From a virus: a stretch of DNA of 64,000 bases. Where the stretch lies: the IMG/VR virus record IMGVR_UViG_3300032242_003148, positions 62,001 to 126,000 of that record; one strand, given 5' to 3'. A model generated the notes under the pieces. The model did no database searches and had not been told where the DNA came from. It saw nothing but the letters and a program-made list of their open reading frames with translations. How positions within the stretch are numbered: position 1 is the stretch's first letter; every line of letters begins with the position of its first letter. Made by a program: the position numbers and the translations under genes. Shown one piece after another: positions 53,548-62,397 of the stretch.

Positions 53548-55822
53548 CTTCCTTACCCATGTTAATGGTGAGCTCAGGAGATTTGCGCTTGAGGAAGATA
53601 ACCAGATCGCCGAGATTTTTGAACACGTTGCTAACCAGCTCTACAAGTTCCGGCAGATCGTTTCTTCCATACATCTCCACGAATTTGTCGGTATCCCAGT
53701 TAAGAAGAAATAAGATTCTACCTAAGCGGTCCATACCTTCGATTAGTGATGGTACGTATTCAGTAATCTTATCAGATACTCCAACATACTTGGCTAGGGT
53801 TGCCATGGTCTGCACGTCGAAAATCTCTTTCTGCCCGCTCTGGGCCATTTGAGTGGCTTGATTTACATACCTAGGATCAATTTCTTTTTTAGATGTGGAT
53901 GGATCAATTCCCTCTACTTCTGGCATAACAGTTAAACCTAATGCTGTTGGATCTCCTGTATAACGAATATCTGCTGGGAGACGGCTCTCTTGACCAACAC
54001 CCACATATGTAGGCTGCCCTACTTGATTTGTATATGGAGCCTCCTCATAAGGAATAGGATAGTAATCTCCTGTATAGGCGAGCTTTACATGCCCAGAAAG
54101 ATTCTTCGCTGGAGTAAGATTATCAATAATTTCGCAAGCTTGTTTGAAATCAAGACCCACCTCTGTGACCATTGCAATCTTGGCCTTCATAGGATTGTCA
54201 TATTTCTTTTTAGCTCCTGCGATATCACTGAAGTACTCGCTGCCGTTTGTTCTAACGGTCATTGGGAAAATATTGTTTTTACTCAGGAATGAGTTTAATG
54301 CCCATGAACCGCCTGGGCGATTCTCTAAATATCTTTCATGGGCTGAGGCTTTGTCGGATTGCTCCTTATCCGCTTCACTCTTGACTTTATCTGAGGCATC
54401 AAGAGGAATATATTGATTAGGTACTCCGCAATAACCATGTTCATTAAGAGGGTGAAACTTAACCTCTAAAAGCTTATAGCCTGATGGAACATAGAGTGTA
54501 TGCCCATGATAGTCTAAACTATCTCCAGGCTTCTTAGTCATTACCAGAAGAATTTCTTTAGCTTTTCTAGGGTGGCGATAGTAATTTCCACGAGTGAGAT
54601 CATGCACACTACCTGGACGATCCTTAGGCCCGCGGTTGTGATCCTGATACTCATAGTCGGTTTTAGCTTCTTGATGTAATGAGAAGGGCTCTACGCTGAT
54701 TCTTCTGATACCCTGAGCATCCTTGAAATTGGCGTTAATGCGGAAGGGCTGGGTAGCCTTCATATGTTCATTAAGAAGCACATATACAGAAGTATAGCTA
54801 GGCTTTGCTTCTGCGGGATCCACCATCATTTTATGAACTAATGAGTAGTCGTCAACCTTGAGTTGATCTTTTGTATAAACCATCTTGGTATCTACAATAT
54901 AAGCTGATCCTTTATCTTCTGAATCAAGATTAATAACGATTGCGTCATCTGTAGCAAAATCTTGTTGTAGTTGTTTAGGGCGAACCAAGATAAGACCATA
55001 ATTAATTGTTCCTGTGGAGGTAACATAGGGGTAAAACCCAGATTCTGTAGGATTCTGGAACTTTTTAACATAATCCACCACACCAAACTTTGATTTCTTG
55101 TCTACTGGTCTCTTATCAACTACAACAAATCCTTGTGTCATTACATCCTTGCGCTGTTTCTCATCTAGCTTGAGAACTTCAGGCTTTTGGTCCTTCATTA
55201 CAACTTTGACATCATTTTCTTTGCGATATGAGTCGCCGTCCTCTGTTTCTACAACAGCCTCGGCCACCTTCTCAATGGAGTAAAAGCGTAGAACAGCCTC
55301 ACAAAACTCAGCGTCCTTCTCTAACAGTTCTGTGAAAGCTTTCTTGGTCTTGTTGTCAGAGTCCTTAACATAATCTATGCAAGATGCAATTGTGTACTTT
55401 CCTGTGCGGGGAGGAATAGTCATCTGACGATAGTCTCCCTGAGTCATGTCCTGTAGAACCTTCTGGCGGGGCTCTTTTGCTACACCACCAAGTGAGGTGG
55501 TTTCATCTTTAAGGAACATCTCAGCAAAATCCTCATTCAGGGGATAGAACTGCTCGTTATTCTTAGAATATAGGAGATCAAGATTCTTAACTTTACCATC
55601 AATAAAGAAAGCTGGTACATAAAGAATCTGACCAGAGTGAGAACGAAAACCAAAAACACCCAGGGCCTTTGTGTTATCCTCGTTCTTCTTAACAATCTCA
55701 AATCCAATCAAGAAAGGGAGGAGATTCTTTAAGCTGTCCTGTAATTTATTATATGCTAGCTGGAAAAAGGACTGTTCTAATGAATCGTCGCCTGCCAGCT
55801 TTGTTTTAGAAAAATTTGCCAT
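53531..55822 (-). CDS. Large unrecognised protein downstream of the polymerase
   Basis: This 763-residue protein of mixed alpha/beta character starts MANFSKTKLAGDDSLEQSFF. It includes PPRTGKYTIASCIDYVKD near residue 137, a beta-rich middle and a C-terminal helical part (GRILFLLNWDTDKFVEMYGR) ending MGKEDALEL. No catalytic motif or known domain is recognised. It has its own good promoter. It could be an abundant internal or structural head protein, or a polymerase partner; the sequence does not decide. Confidence 0.55.
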   Translation of the reverse strand: MANFSKTKLAGDDSLEQSFFQLAYNKLQDSLKNLLPFLIGFEIVKKNEDNTKALGVFGFRSHSGQILYVPAFFIDGKVKNLDLLYSKNNEQFYPLNEDFAEMFLKDETTSLGGVAKEPRQKVLQDMTQGDYRQMTIPPRTGKYTIASCIDYVKDSDNKTKKAFTELLEKDAEFCEAVLRFYSIEKVAEAVVETEDGDSYRKENDVKVVMKDQKPEVLKLDEKQRKDVMTQGFVVVDKRPVDKKSKFGVVDYVKKFQNPTESGFYPYVTSTGTINYGLILVRPKQLQQDFATDDAIVINLDSEDKGSAYIVDTKMVYTKDQLKVDDYSLVHKMMVDPAEAKPSYTSVYVLLNEHMKATQPFRINANFKDAQGIRRISVEPFSLHQEAKTDYEYQDHNRGPKDRPGSVHDLTRGNYYRHPRKAKEILLVMTKKPGDSLDYHGHTLYVPSGYKLLEVKFHPLNEHGYCGVPNQYIPLDASDKVKSEADKEQSDKASAHERYLENRPGGSWALNSFLSKNNIFPMTVRTNGSEYFSDIAGAKKKYDNPMKAKIAMVTEVGLDFKQACEIIDNLTPAKNLSGHVKLAYTGDYYPIPYEEAPYTNQVGQPTYVGVGQESRLPADIRYTGDPTALGLTVMPEVEGIDPSTSKKEIDPRYVNQATQMAQSGQKEIFDVQTMATLAKYVGVSDKITEYVPSLIEGMDRLGRILFLLNWDTDKFVEMYGRNDLPELVELVSNVFKNLGDLVIFLKRKSPELTINMGKEDALEL

Positions 55823-55850
55823 AATTAGAGAGTGCCGGAATTTATAAACA

Positions 55851-55879
55851 ATATTACGTATTTTTTAATGTACATGCAA
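55851..55879 (-). promoter_or_regulatory. Promoter of the 763-residue protein gene
   Basis: TTGCAT (55879-55874), a 17 bp spacer and TAATAT (55856-55851) on the minus strand lie in the 74-base gap between the beta-prime C-terminal gene and the 763-residue gene. Confidence 0.55.
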
Positions 55880-55896
55880 GCTTCTAAATAGGTCAA

Positions 55897-57759
55897 CTAT
55901 TCTTTGAAGTTACTATGCTCACCAAAACCAACGCCGTGAGCAAGCCCGGGAATAGGGCTTGGTCCCCTGATATCAGAAGTAGCGCCAGCGTTAACAGCAT
56001 TGCTAAATCTCTTTGCCAGGTTTGTGCTATACAATACATGCATAAAGTCATCTGCGTGCTCTGGTACGTCTAATAATCTTACCATATGGGGTTCAAAATG
56101 TGGAGGGTCGTCATGCACAACCACAGATTCTATACCATGCTCTGCCAAGTCTTGCATAACTGAAGATGTTACTCTAGTACCTATGGTATAATGTAACTCT
56201 GGTTTTTCCAAATACTTACCATAAGCTAAGTCTGATCTAACTGTTTTGCTACTTGCCCTGGGTACGTAATTTTTCTCTAGAGCTGAGTAAGAAACAATCT
56301 GGTCTGGTAGAAAATCGCCTAGTCCTTCGTTATCTGTTATCTTTACATGATCAATGGCAGATCTAGCAATAAGTTCAAAATTTCTTCTGTTAACCCCTAG
56401 GTTACCCTCATCAAAAGCCCGCTTCATAGCCTGCGCATAATAATTTCGACCCTCTCCAATTCCCTTGTATCTAACAACTTCACTAGGATCAATTAGCCCA
56501 GAGCTAAGCACATCTCCCTGCTCTACTTTATCACCAACCTTAACTTTAGGTTCTTGTCCGACACCTATATAGTATTCTGTATCTCCTATCTTTATAAAAT
56601 ATCCACCAGCTGCGGCGTGTTGAACGCTAGACACAACCCCATCTTCTTGAGCTAGTGGTGCTTTGTTTAAAAAAGTTTTTGGGATGTTAGCTAGTTGGTT
56701 AATCATTTTAAACCCTGACACGCCACCTAGAGAAGTAGCAGCTCCGCCGCCATGACGAAGTTTCATAGCATACTCTGTGAGGGGTTCACTAACTGCTGTA
56801 CCAGCAACCAGTCCAATATAACTATCAGGAGCGGCTAAACCTTTTTCTCTTCTCCCCACACACAGCTGACAAACTGCACCGAAGTGACTATTATTGCTGG
56901 CTCTGCACGTCATGGGGGAACGGATTAAAATTTTGTTAATATTTTGTTCCTTTAAGTCATTCAACATTTTTGCGGTGATCTCATTATTCCTTTTATACCC
57001 GCCAACAGGAGCAGCTAGAAAGGCCCCAACAGAATCTTTGTCTGTGGTGGGTACTGTAATCCCATTAGTAGTGCCGCAATCATGTTCTGTGATTTGTAAA
57101 TTCATCAAGGCTCTAGAAAACTGTTTGGAAGAATATCCTCCCTGAGCCACACCAACCTTTTTAACAACTTCACCAGAACGAGTACCAAAAGATGTCACAA
57201 GATACTCAGGAAGAGAAAGTCCTTCAGCAAAAGAGCTTTTAACAGGAATATCCATTTTAGGATTTCCTTCTGCATCCACAACAATCCCCTGTGTTGCTAT
57301 GGTAGAGCGATATTGTGCTGGTGATCCTCTAGAACCCGCCAAAATAATTTTAGCTAGTGACTTATTATTCTTAAGCCCCTCATCAAGAATGGTCTTGTTG
57401 GTCTCCTCCATCAAGGAGTTATATTTATCAAAAATTCTTTGATTTTTAACGCTTTCAGAATCTTTGGTTTTATGTACTTTCTCCTGAAACTCTTCGAATT
57501 TGTCGTAAAGCTCTTTTGTATTAATAGGAGAAACCAAATCTTTTAATGTAATAGATGTTCCTTGTCTAGTGGCAATCTCAAAACCTAAACGGGTAAGATC
57601 AGAGGCGATCTTGCTATAATTTTCTGGCTCTTGTTCTACTAGCTTACTAAACAGATTATTGATTCCTTTTTTATCAAGAACCTGACCATCTATCATGTGA
57701 TGTAAGTGTTTAGGAGTATACTCTTTCAGAAGTATACGTCCTACAGTAGTAACGGACAT
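55897..57759 (-). CDS. RNA polymerase beta-prime subunit, C-terminal part
   Basis: The 620-residue protein corresponds to the C-terminal half of bacterial beta-prime. Residues 58-80 match the stretch before the secondary channel (LGFEIATRQGTSITLKDLVS). Residues 142-200 contain the GSRGSPAQYRS bridge-helix/trigger-loop region and SFAEGLSLPEYLVTSFGTRSG. Cys228 (HDCGT), Cys285, Cys297 and Cys300 (C-x-x-C) match the zinc-binding cysteines. LTEYAMKLRHGGG follows at 327-339, as in E. coli GEPGTQLTMRTFHTGG. The active-site aspartates are not here but in the fused subunit, so this protein must assemble with it. Confidence 0.88.
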   Translation of the reverse strand: MSVTTVGRILLKEYTPKHLHHMIDGQVLDKKGINNLFSKLVEQEPENYSKIASDLTRLGFEIATRQGTSITLKDLVSPINTKELYDKFEEFQEKVHKTKDSESVKNQRIFDKYNSLMEETNKTILDEGLKNNKSLAKIILAGSRGSPAQYRSTIATQGIVVDAEGNPKMDIPVKSSFAEGLSLPEYLVTSFGTRSGEVVKKVGVAQGGYSSKQFSRALMNLQITEHDCGTTNGITVPTTDKDSVGAFLAAPVGGYKRNNEITAKMLNDLKEQNINKILIRSPMTCRASNNSHFGAVCQLCVGRREKGLAAPDSYIGLVAGTAVSEPLTEYAMKLRHGGGAATSLGGVSGFKMINQLANIPKTFLNKAPLAQEDGVVSSVQHAAAGGYFIKIGDTEYYIGVGQEPKVKVGDKVEQGDVLSSGLIDPSEVVRYKGIGEGRNYYAQAMKRAFDEGNLGVNRRNFELIARSAIDHVKITDNEGLGDFLPDQIVSYSALEKNYVPRASSKTVRSDLAYGKYLEKPELHYTIGTRVTSSVMQDLAEHGIESVVVHDDPPHFEPHMVRLLDVPEHADDFMHVLYSTNLAKRFSNAVNAGATSDIRGPSPIPGLAHGVGFGEHSNFKE

Positions 57760-57760
57760 A

Positions 57761-58093
57761 TTATTCCCTGCGAGTTAACTTATCCAGAAGATCTTTAACT
57801 GGAGAAGATGCTTTTTTTGTATTTGGATTATCTAATTCATTCAACACATCCAAATCTTTAAATGCACCGGCCATTAAAGATCCCTCTAAATTTTGATGAG
57901 CTTTGTCCTGTTCTGCTGTTTCTAATTTAGAGGCCTCGTCCACAGATTCATCTGGATCATCATTAATCACACCAGCTGTTTGTGCGGCTTGGATATCTGC
58001 AAGCTTTTCACGAATATAACAAACATAGTCATAGTTAGGATCCTGGGGACCAAAACTGTCTAAATAGTTAGCGACTTTTTCTAATGATTCCAT
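57761..58093 (-). CDS. Small acidic hypothetical protein between polymerase genes
   Basis: The ATG at 58093 (MESLEKVANYLDSFGPQ) avoids overlap with the upstream gene and gives 110 residues. The protein is acidic and helical, with an N-terminal helix and a KKASSPVKDLLDKLTRRE tail. It starts five bases after the preceding stop and ends one base before the beta-prime gene, so it belongs to the polymerase operon. Function unknown. Confidence 0.55.
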   Translation of the reverse strand: MESLEKVANYLDSFGPQDPNYDYVCYIREKLADIQAAQTAGVINDDPDESVDEASKLETAEQDKAHQNLEGSLMAGAFKDLDVLNELDNPNTKKASSPVKDLLDKLTRRE

Positions 58094-58097
58094 TTTA

Positions 58098-58697
58098 TTA
58101 TTGCCCCGGAGCTGCGCCCATAGGGGCAGAATAAATTCCACCCTGCCCCATTGCGCTCTGTTGGGCTTGCTCTTGTTGGGCTTGACTCTGTTCTTGCTCT
58201 TGTTGCTTTTGCAGGGCTTCCATTTTCTTATTGTGGGTATCTGCTAACTGCTTAACCTTTAACAAGCTATGCGTTGCTTTGCCTCCGCTAGAGAGATCTA
58301 GGAGTTCACGAACAGAGAGAGTTACTTTTGTATTATCCAAGCTATTTTCTGCATTAACATTCCCCTCTGCTGGAGCTGGCTGGGCTTGCTGCTGCTCTTG
58401 AGCTTGTGGCTGCTGTGCTCCTGCTTGAGGTGCCGCGCCCCCTTGCTGTCCAACTTGTTGAATTTGCTGCGCCAATTGTTGCATGGCCTGCATCTGTTGG
58501 TCTGGTGGTAGCTGCTGTAGCTGTTGAAGCGCAGGTGCAATTTGTTGCTGGGCATCTTGAGGGAGCTGTTGAATCATTCCCATTAGCTGCTGTTGAGCCT
58601 GTTGGAGCTGCGCCTGTTCTTGCTGGGGCTGAGGATTAGGGATAAAAGCCTGTTTTACAAGGCTATCATATGATTGGATAAGTTCGGCGATATTCAT
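58098..58697 (-). CDS. Glutamine-rich low-complexity protein
   Basis: After a short N-terminal helix (MNIAELIQSYDSLVKQAFIP), residues 22-115 of this 199-residue protein are almost entirely Gln, Ala and Pro. A small ordered segment follows (VTLSVRELLDLSSGGKATH), then a second Gln-rich coiled tail. The N-terminal VKQAF resembles the K-x-A sites of head proteins. It lies between the two polymerase genes. It may be a disordered packaged protein or an assembly linker. Confidence 0.55.
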   Translation of the reverse strand: MNIAELIQSYDSLVKQAFIPNPQPQQEQAQLQQAQQQLMGMIQQLPQDAQQQIAPALQQLQQLPPDQQMQAMQQLAQQIQQVGQQGGAAPQAGAQQPQAQEQQQAQPAPAEGNVNAENSLDNTKVTLSVRELLDLSSGGKATHSLLKVKQLADTHNKKMEALQKQQEQEQSQAQQEQAQQSAMGQGGIYSAPMGAAPGQ

Positions 58698-58894
58698 TTT
58701 ATGTACTCCAGGTCTATTATTTGGTTTATAGTTTTTTTAAGCTCTGTTTTTAAAGTCTTTATTTTGCCCTCTTCATGAGTGCCCCTAAGCTCATGCTCAC
58801 CAGAGTCAAGCCTTCTGAACTCGTTTAAATATTTTTCGAGTTCTGCCAGCTTTTCTTCATCGGTTAGCTTGAACCAGATTTCTTCATCTATCAT
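58694..58894 (-). CDS. Small charged hypothetical protein
   Basis: This 66-residue protein is highly charged and helical (EIWFKLTDEEKLAELEKYLN, then IKTLKTELKKTINQIIDLEY). It starts 31 bases after the fused polymerase gene and overlaps the next gene by 4 bases. No family is recognised. A small polymerase-associated subunit (omega-like) is a tempting but unsupported idea. Confidence 0.5.
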   Translation of the reverse strand: MIDEEIWFKLTDEEKLAELEKYLNEFRRLDSGEHELRGTHEEGKIKTLKTELKKTINQIIDLEYIK

Positions 58895-58924
58895 TGTATG
58901 TGATACTTAAAGTTTAATAAAGCT

Positions 58925-61912
58925 TTAAGATATGTCAACATTATCTCCTATGTCCAGCTTTCCTGCCATAAAATCAGCAACTACTTGAGAGTCACTAGAG
59001 TAATGTATTGGTTTGTTGTGTTTATCCTCATAGCTAGCGGCAAACAATCCTACAGCTGCTTCGTTTGAAGGTGTATAGATAGGGCTGAACGTTCTGTGAT
59101 AAATAAGGTTTTTCTCCGGGAATAGCTTTTCTTTGACTTCCTCTTTAGCTGCATCACCGGCAGGTACTTGAACATTGAGCTGGTCTCCGTCGGAGTCTGC
59201 ACCATATCCTTTGAATACCAATGGGTTTAATTTAATAGAGAAGTCTTTGGGGTCAGGATTAGCCCTTAAGTAAAACCCTTGGAAGTTATATTTAGACAAC
59301 TGGGGATCACGAGTAACAATACCAGGACGATCTTTTAGCTCCTCTTGCAGGGCTAATGACGCTAGTGGGTGTTTGCTCTTAACATAGTCTCTGGCTTTGG
59401 TGGCGGGTACCCCTTGTCTCACTAGTCTGCGAATAATAAACGGAGTATAGATATTCCATAGAATAGTCTGAGGAATAGCTGCCTCATTCAACTGCAGATT
59501 TCCATCTGGTACAAGTACACCTCTTCCTACAAGATCAATTGGCTTGTTAACTACTTTGGCCTGGAACATAGAGCTCTTTGCGCTACCCCCTTGTGTGCCT
59601 AGCGTTGTGGCGAGCAGACCTTTGAAATGCTTTTCTTTGCTTCTTGTGCTGATTGGTTCGCCTAACCCATAGATGGCTCTAACTCCCTCGTATAACTTTT
59701 TACGAGCTTCACCTTTTAGCTCTTCAGGAGTGTGTTCGTCTATGCCTTTGAACGACCTGTTCACCAACATGAGATCTTTATATAATTCATTAACATCCGC
59801 GCTCATGATCTGATTACCCTGTGCGGTAATTGGTCGGTATTGCGCAGGTATAACAGGAACTTTAGATAGCAATAAATCTTTGGGGTGAAGATTCTCCCTC
59901 TTTAGCATTGTTAGGAAAGCTAATACTTTAACTGCAGAGTCTCTATCTGTTTTTCTGTTAGATTTAATATACCCTTTTAGCTCTGCTATCTTGTCATCTA
60001 ACTTAATACCTTTGAGTGCTTTTTCTAATTCGCCGTTAGATAACATTTCCTCAAACTTAGCTTTTGTTGTGCCTAATAGTTTACGCAACGGCTCTTCACT
60101 AATAGGATTAGGTACTTTCATTGCTAGCTCTATGTGATTGTAGTTATCTCCGTAAATACCTACATTAACAGGGTCAAAAAGCCCGCTATTCTCTGCAACT
60201 AATTCTCCGTTCTTAAGCTTGTATGTGAGCGGTTCATGAATTTCGCCGTGACTAAGCATCTCTATATCTTTGTCTGTTTGAGGAAGAATATTAAACTTTG
60301 TGCCCTCTTGATTAACATGCACACCAGATCCCTCTAGGTGAGAAATAAACTTATTAAATATAAACGGAACTTTCGGAGGTGGCGGAGTATAACCTAGCTT
60401 GATTGCGTTCCAGAATTCATCGTTCTTTGTGCTTCTAACCACAGCCACATCTTTTAAAACTTCCTTGGCGTCATTAGACAGAGCTACCGTGGTTGCAAGG
60501 TTTCCTAAGCGCTTGCTCTTTTCAACAGTGCCGGCCTTAGAGGGCTGCATGTTAATATCGTATGTAGTACCTGCGGATCTAGATGATATTTTGTCTTCTG
60601 CAATGTGATGTAATCTTGTGTAATATGACGGACCTGTGAAAACTTCTATGTGCTTGCCAGAGATAGGATCATAGAGTTTTTCGGTATCTTTGATCCCGTG
60701 TTTTTCTAATTCTTTGATTGTGTTCTCTACAACACTACCATTTGCAAAAGGAGTAGTTTTAATGTTGTGACCTAACTTCTGAGCAACTTTGCCCATAGCC
60801 ATTGTGGTGATAAGTCCAGGAGCAACGCGGCTAGTAACACTCATAGAGTTGAGCAGCACATCAATAGGTTTACCATCTTCTCCTTGAGGCATCTCGCTAT
60901 TGCTAACAATTCTAACCACACCTTTTGCGCCGAAAGGGTTAGAGAGTTTATCTCCCTGGGCCATTGTTCTTCTTGTCTTAATTGTAACAGTAATAAGTTT
61001 ACTAGTATGACTAACATCCACTACTTCACCATCATGCTCGTATTCCCAAGTATGTGTGATATCTGAGTAAGCATTTTTAAGTGCTCTAGAAAGTTTACCC
61101 AGTTGAATTTCTAATGACTTTAGCGTTTTAGGTTGATACGCAAGAATCAACGGATCTCCATGGCTAACAATGCTGCCTCTTTTAATTGTTCCAGAACTAT
61201 CTAACTTACTAAGCTGGTCGTTGAAATATTTGTTTGGGAACAATGAAACATATTTGTCTTTGTCTGTTTCTATTCCTCTAGCAATTTCTAATCTAACAGG
61301 CACAAGTTGCTCTGCTTCTAATTTTTGAGCGGCTGCTTCGCTAATAACAAGAGCATCTTCGAAATTATAAGAGCGATATGGCATCACGGCGGTTTTAAGA
61401 TTCATACCTAGTGCCATATTGCCATGAGCGTCAGAATAATTAGATGTGGCTAATAATCCCTCTTTTTTAACAGTGTCTCCTACTTTAACTGTAGGAATAT
61501 GATGCATATAACTTTCACGTCCCACCAGATAATGTTGATATAGTGGGTGCTCGTGGTCTTTACCAGAACTATCCTTAACCACAATCTTGTCAGGATCTAC
61601 CTTGGTTACTTTTCCATCTGAAAAACTGTGAAGGCTAACTAGTTTATGTCCGAACTCCTCTATAAAGCTCTTGTGATCCTGGCTCTCGCTAGACTGAACT
61701 AATGGAGCTTCTCTGTTAACCAGAGTCATAGCCTGAAGTGAGCTCTTATCACCGATTAATACACGGGCACCTGATACACTACTCAGGCTGGGAATAAGAT
61801 TAGTAACAGGGGAGAAGAAATCCGTGGTGCTCGGAATCTTATAATCTACTTTGGTTGACTTAGGGACTTTTTTGAGTTTTCCGTGGTCCAACACGAATTT
61901 GTACTCTTTCAT
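58925..61912 (-). CDS. RNA polymerase beta C-terminal/beta-prime N-terminal fusion
   Basis: The first half of this 995-residue protein matches the catalytic C-terminal part of bacterial beta. Residues 49-71 resemble the NRALMG...APLV segment. MPYRSYNFEDALVISE (177-192) matches MPWNGYNFEDAIIISE. QGDKLSNPFGAKGV (319-332) and MPQGEDGKPIDVLLN (341-355) hold the conserved lysines and glycines. The second half is beta-prime N-terminal, with KPIDLVGRGVLVPDGNLQLN and the active-site loop GADSDGDQLNV. Asp906, Asp908 and Asp910 (bases 59183-59197) should hold the catalytic magnesium. The beta N-terminal lobes are absent. The downstream 620-residue protein supplies the rest of beta-prime. Confidence 0.9.
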   Translation of the reverse strand: MKEYKFVLDHGKLKKVPKSTKVDYKIPSTTDFFSPVTNLIPSLSSVSGARVLIGDKSSLQAMTLVNREAPLVQSSESQDHKSFIEEFGHKLVSLHSFSDGKVTKVDPDKIVVKDSSGKDHEHPLYQHYLVGRESYMHHIPTVKVGDTVKKEGLLATSNYSDAHGNMALGMNLKTAVMPYRSYNFEDALVISEAAAQKLEAEQLVPVRLEIARGIETDKDKYVSLFPNKYFNDQLSKLDSSGTIKRGSIVSHGDPLILAYQPKTLKSLEIQLGKLSRALKNAYSDITHTWEYEHDGEVVDVSHTSKLITVTIKTRRTMAQGDKLSNPFGAKGVVRIVSNSEMPQGEDGKPIDVLLNSMSVTSRVAPGLITTMAMGKVAQKLGHNIKTTPFANGSVVENTIKELEKHGIKDTEKLYDPISGKHIEVFTGPSYYTRLHHIAEDKISSRSAGTTYDINMQPSKAGTVEKSKRLGNLATTVALSNDAKEVLKDVAVVRSTKNDEFWNAIKLGYTPPPPKVPFIFNKFISHLEGSGVHVNQEGTKFNILPQTDKDIEMLSHGEIHEPLTYKLKNGELVAENSGLFDPVNVGIYGDNYNHIELAMKVPNPISEEPLRKLLGTTKAKFEEMLSNGELEKALKGIKLDDKIAELKGYIKSNRKTDRDSAVKVLAFLTMLKRENLHPKDLLLSKVPVIPAQYRPITAQGNQIMSADVNELYKDLMLVNRSFKGIDEHTPEELKGEARKKLYEGVRAIYGLGEPISTRSKEKHFKGLLATTLGTQGGSAKSSMFQAKVVNKPIDLVGRGVLVPDGNLQLNEAAIPQTILWNIYTPFIIRRLVRQGVPATKARDYVKSKHPLASLALQEELKDRPGIVTRDPQLSKYNFQGFYLRANPDPKDFSIKLNPLVFKGYGADSDGDQLNVQVPAGDAAKEEVKEKLFPEKNLIYHRTFSPIYTPSNEAAVGLFAASYEDKHNKPIHYSSDSQVVADFMAGKLDIGDNVDIS

Positions 61913-61918
61913 CCAAAC

Positions 61919-61927
61919 ATTCTAGCA
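61919..61927 (-). promoter_or_regulatory. Candidate extended -10 promoter of the polymerase gene
   Basis: TGCTAGAAT on the minus strand (extended -10 form) lies 6 bases before the ATG of the polymerase fusion. Transcription would begin at or next to the ATG, giving an almost leaderless message. The -35 region is weak. Confidence 0.3.
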
Positions 61928-61965
61928 CAGCCCTATTAAAAGGCTACTGATTTGTTATTACTTGT

Positions 61966-62397
61966 TTAATAGCTTATCTTGCCGCCCTTGAAATTAGGGT
62001 CTGGAACATAAGTATTATTAAGGTGCTGATTGTTTTGATGTCTGCTTTCAGCCAGGGAAGGACCACTAAAGAGATCAAGGCCTGTATTATGGGCGGCGCT
62101 ATTTAACATACCACCAACGTTAGTCTTAAAGTTTTGAAAACCAGTTCCGATAGCGTTACCAATATTATGTGCTGTGTTACCGAGTGCGTGACCCGCAGCC
62201 CCAATACCATTACCCACAGATTGCAGGCCTTTAGTTATGGTGTCGTCTTCACCTAAGGGCAAGTGGTTGTACTTGGATGCTGATATTTCTGAATTTAAGG
62301 GAATTGTGGCCTGCTTTAAAATCTCGATAGCTTCATTCTTGCTAACTCCATAGTCAGCTGCTCTTTTTAGGAATCCATTAATAAATGCTTCGTTCAT
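61966..62397 (-). CDS. Small head-module protein, paralog A
   Basis: The 143-residue protein starts with the shared module FINGFLKRAADYGVSKNEAI. Then come a polar linker, a repeated amphipathic stretch (VGNGIGAAGHALGNTAHNIG) and a disordered end with MLNSAAHNTGLDLFSG. Its N-terminus is nearly identical to its two neighbours, showing recent duplication. It overlaps the stop of paralog B by 4 bases (ATGA). I infer a packaged internal protein; there is no enzymatic motif. Confidence 0.65.
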   Translation of the reverse strand: MNEAFINGFLKRAADYGVSKNEAIEILKQATIPLNSEISASKYNHLPLGEDDTITKGLQSVGNGIGAAGHALGNTAHNIGNAIGTGFQNFKTNVGGMLNSAAHNTGLDLFSGPSLAESRHQNNQHLNNTYVPDPNFKGGKISY

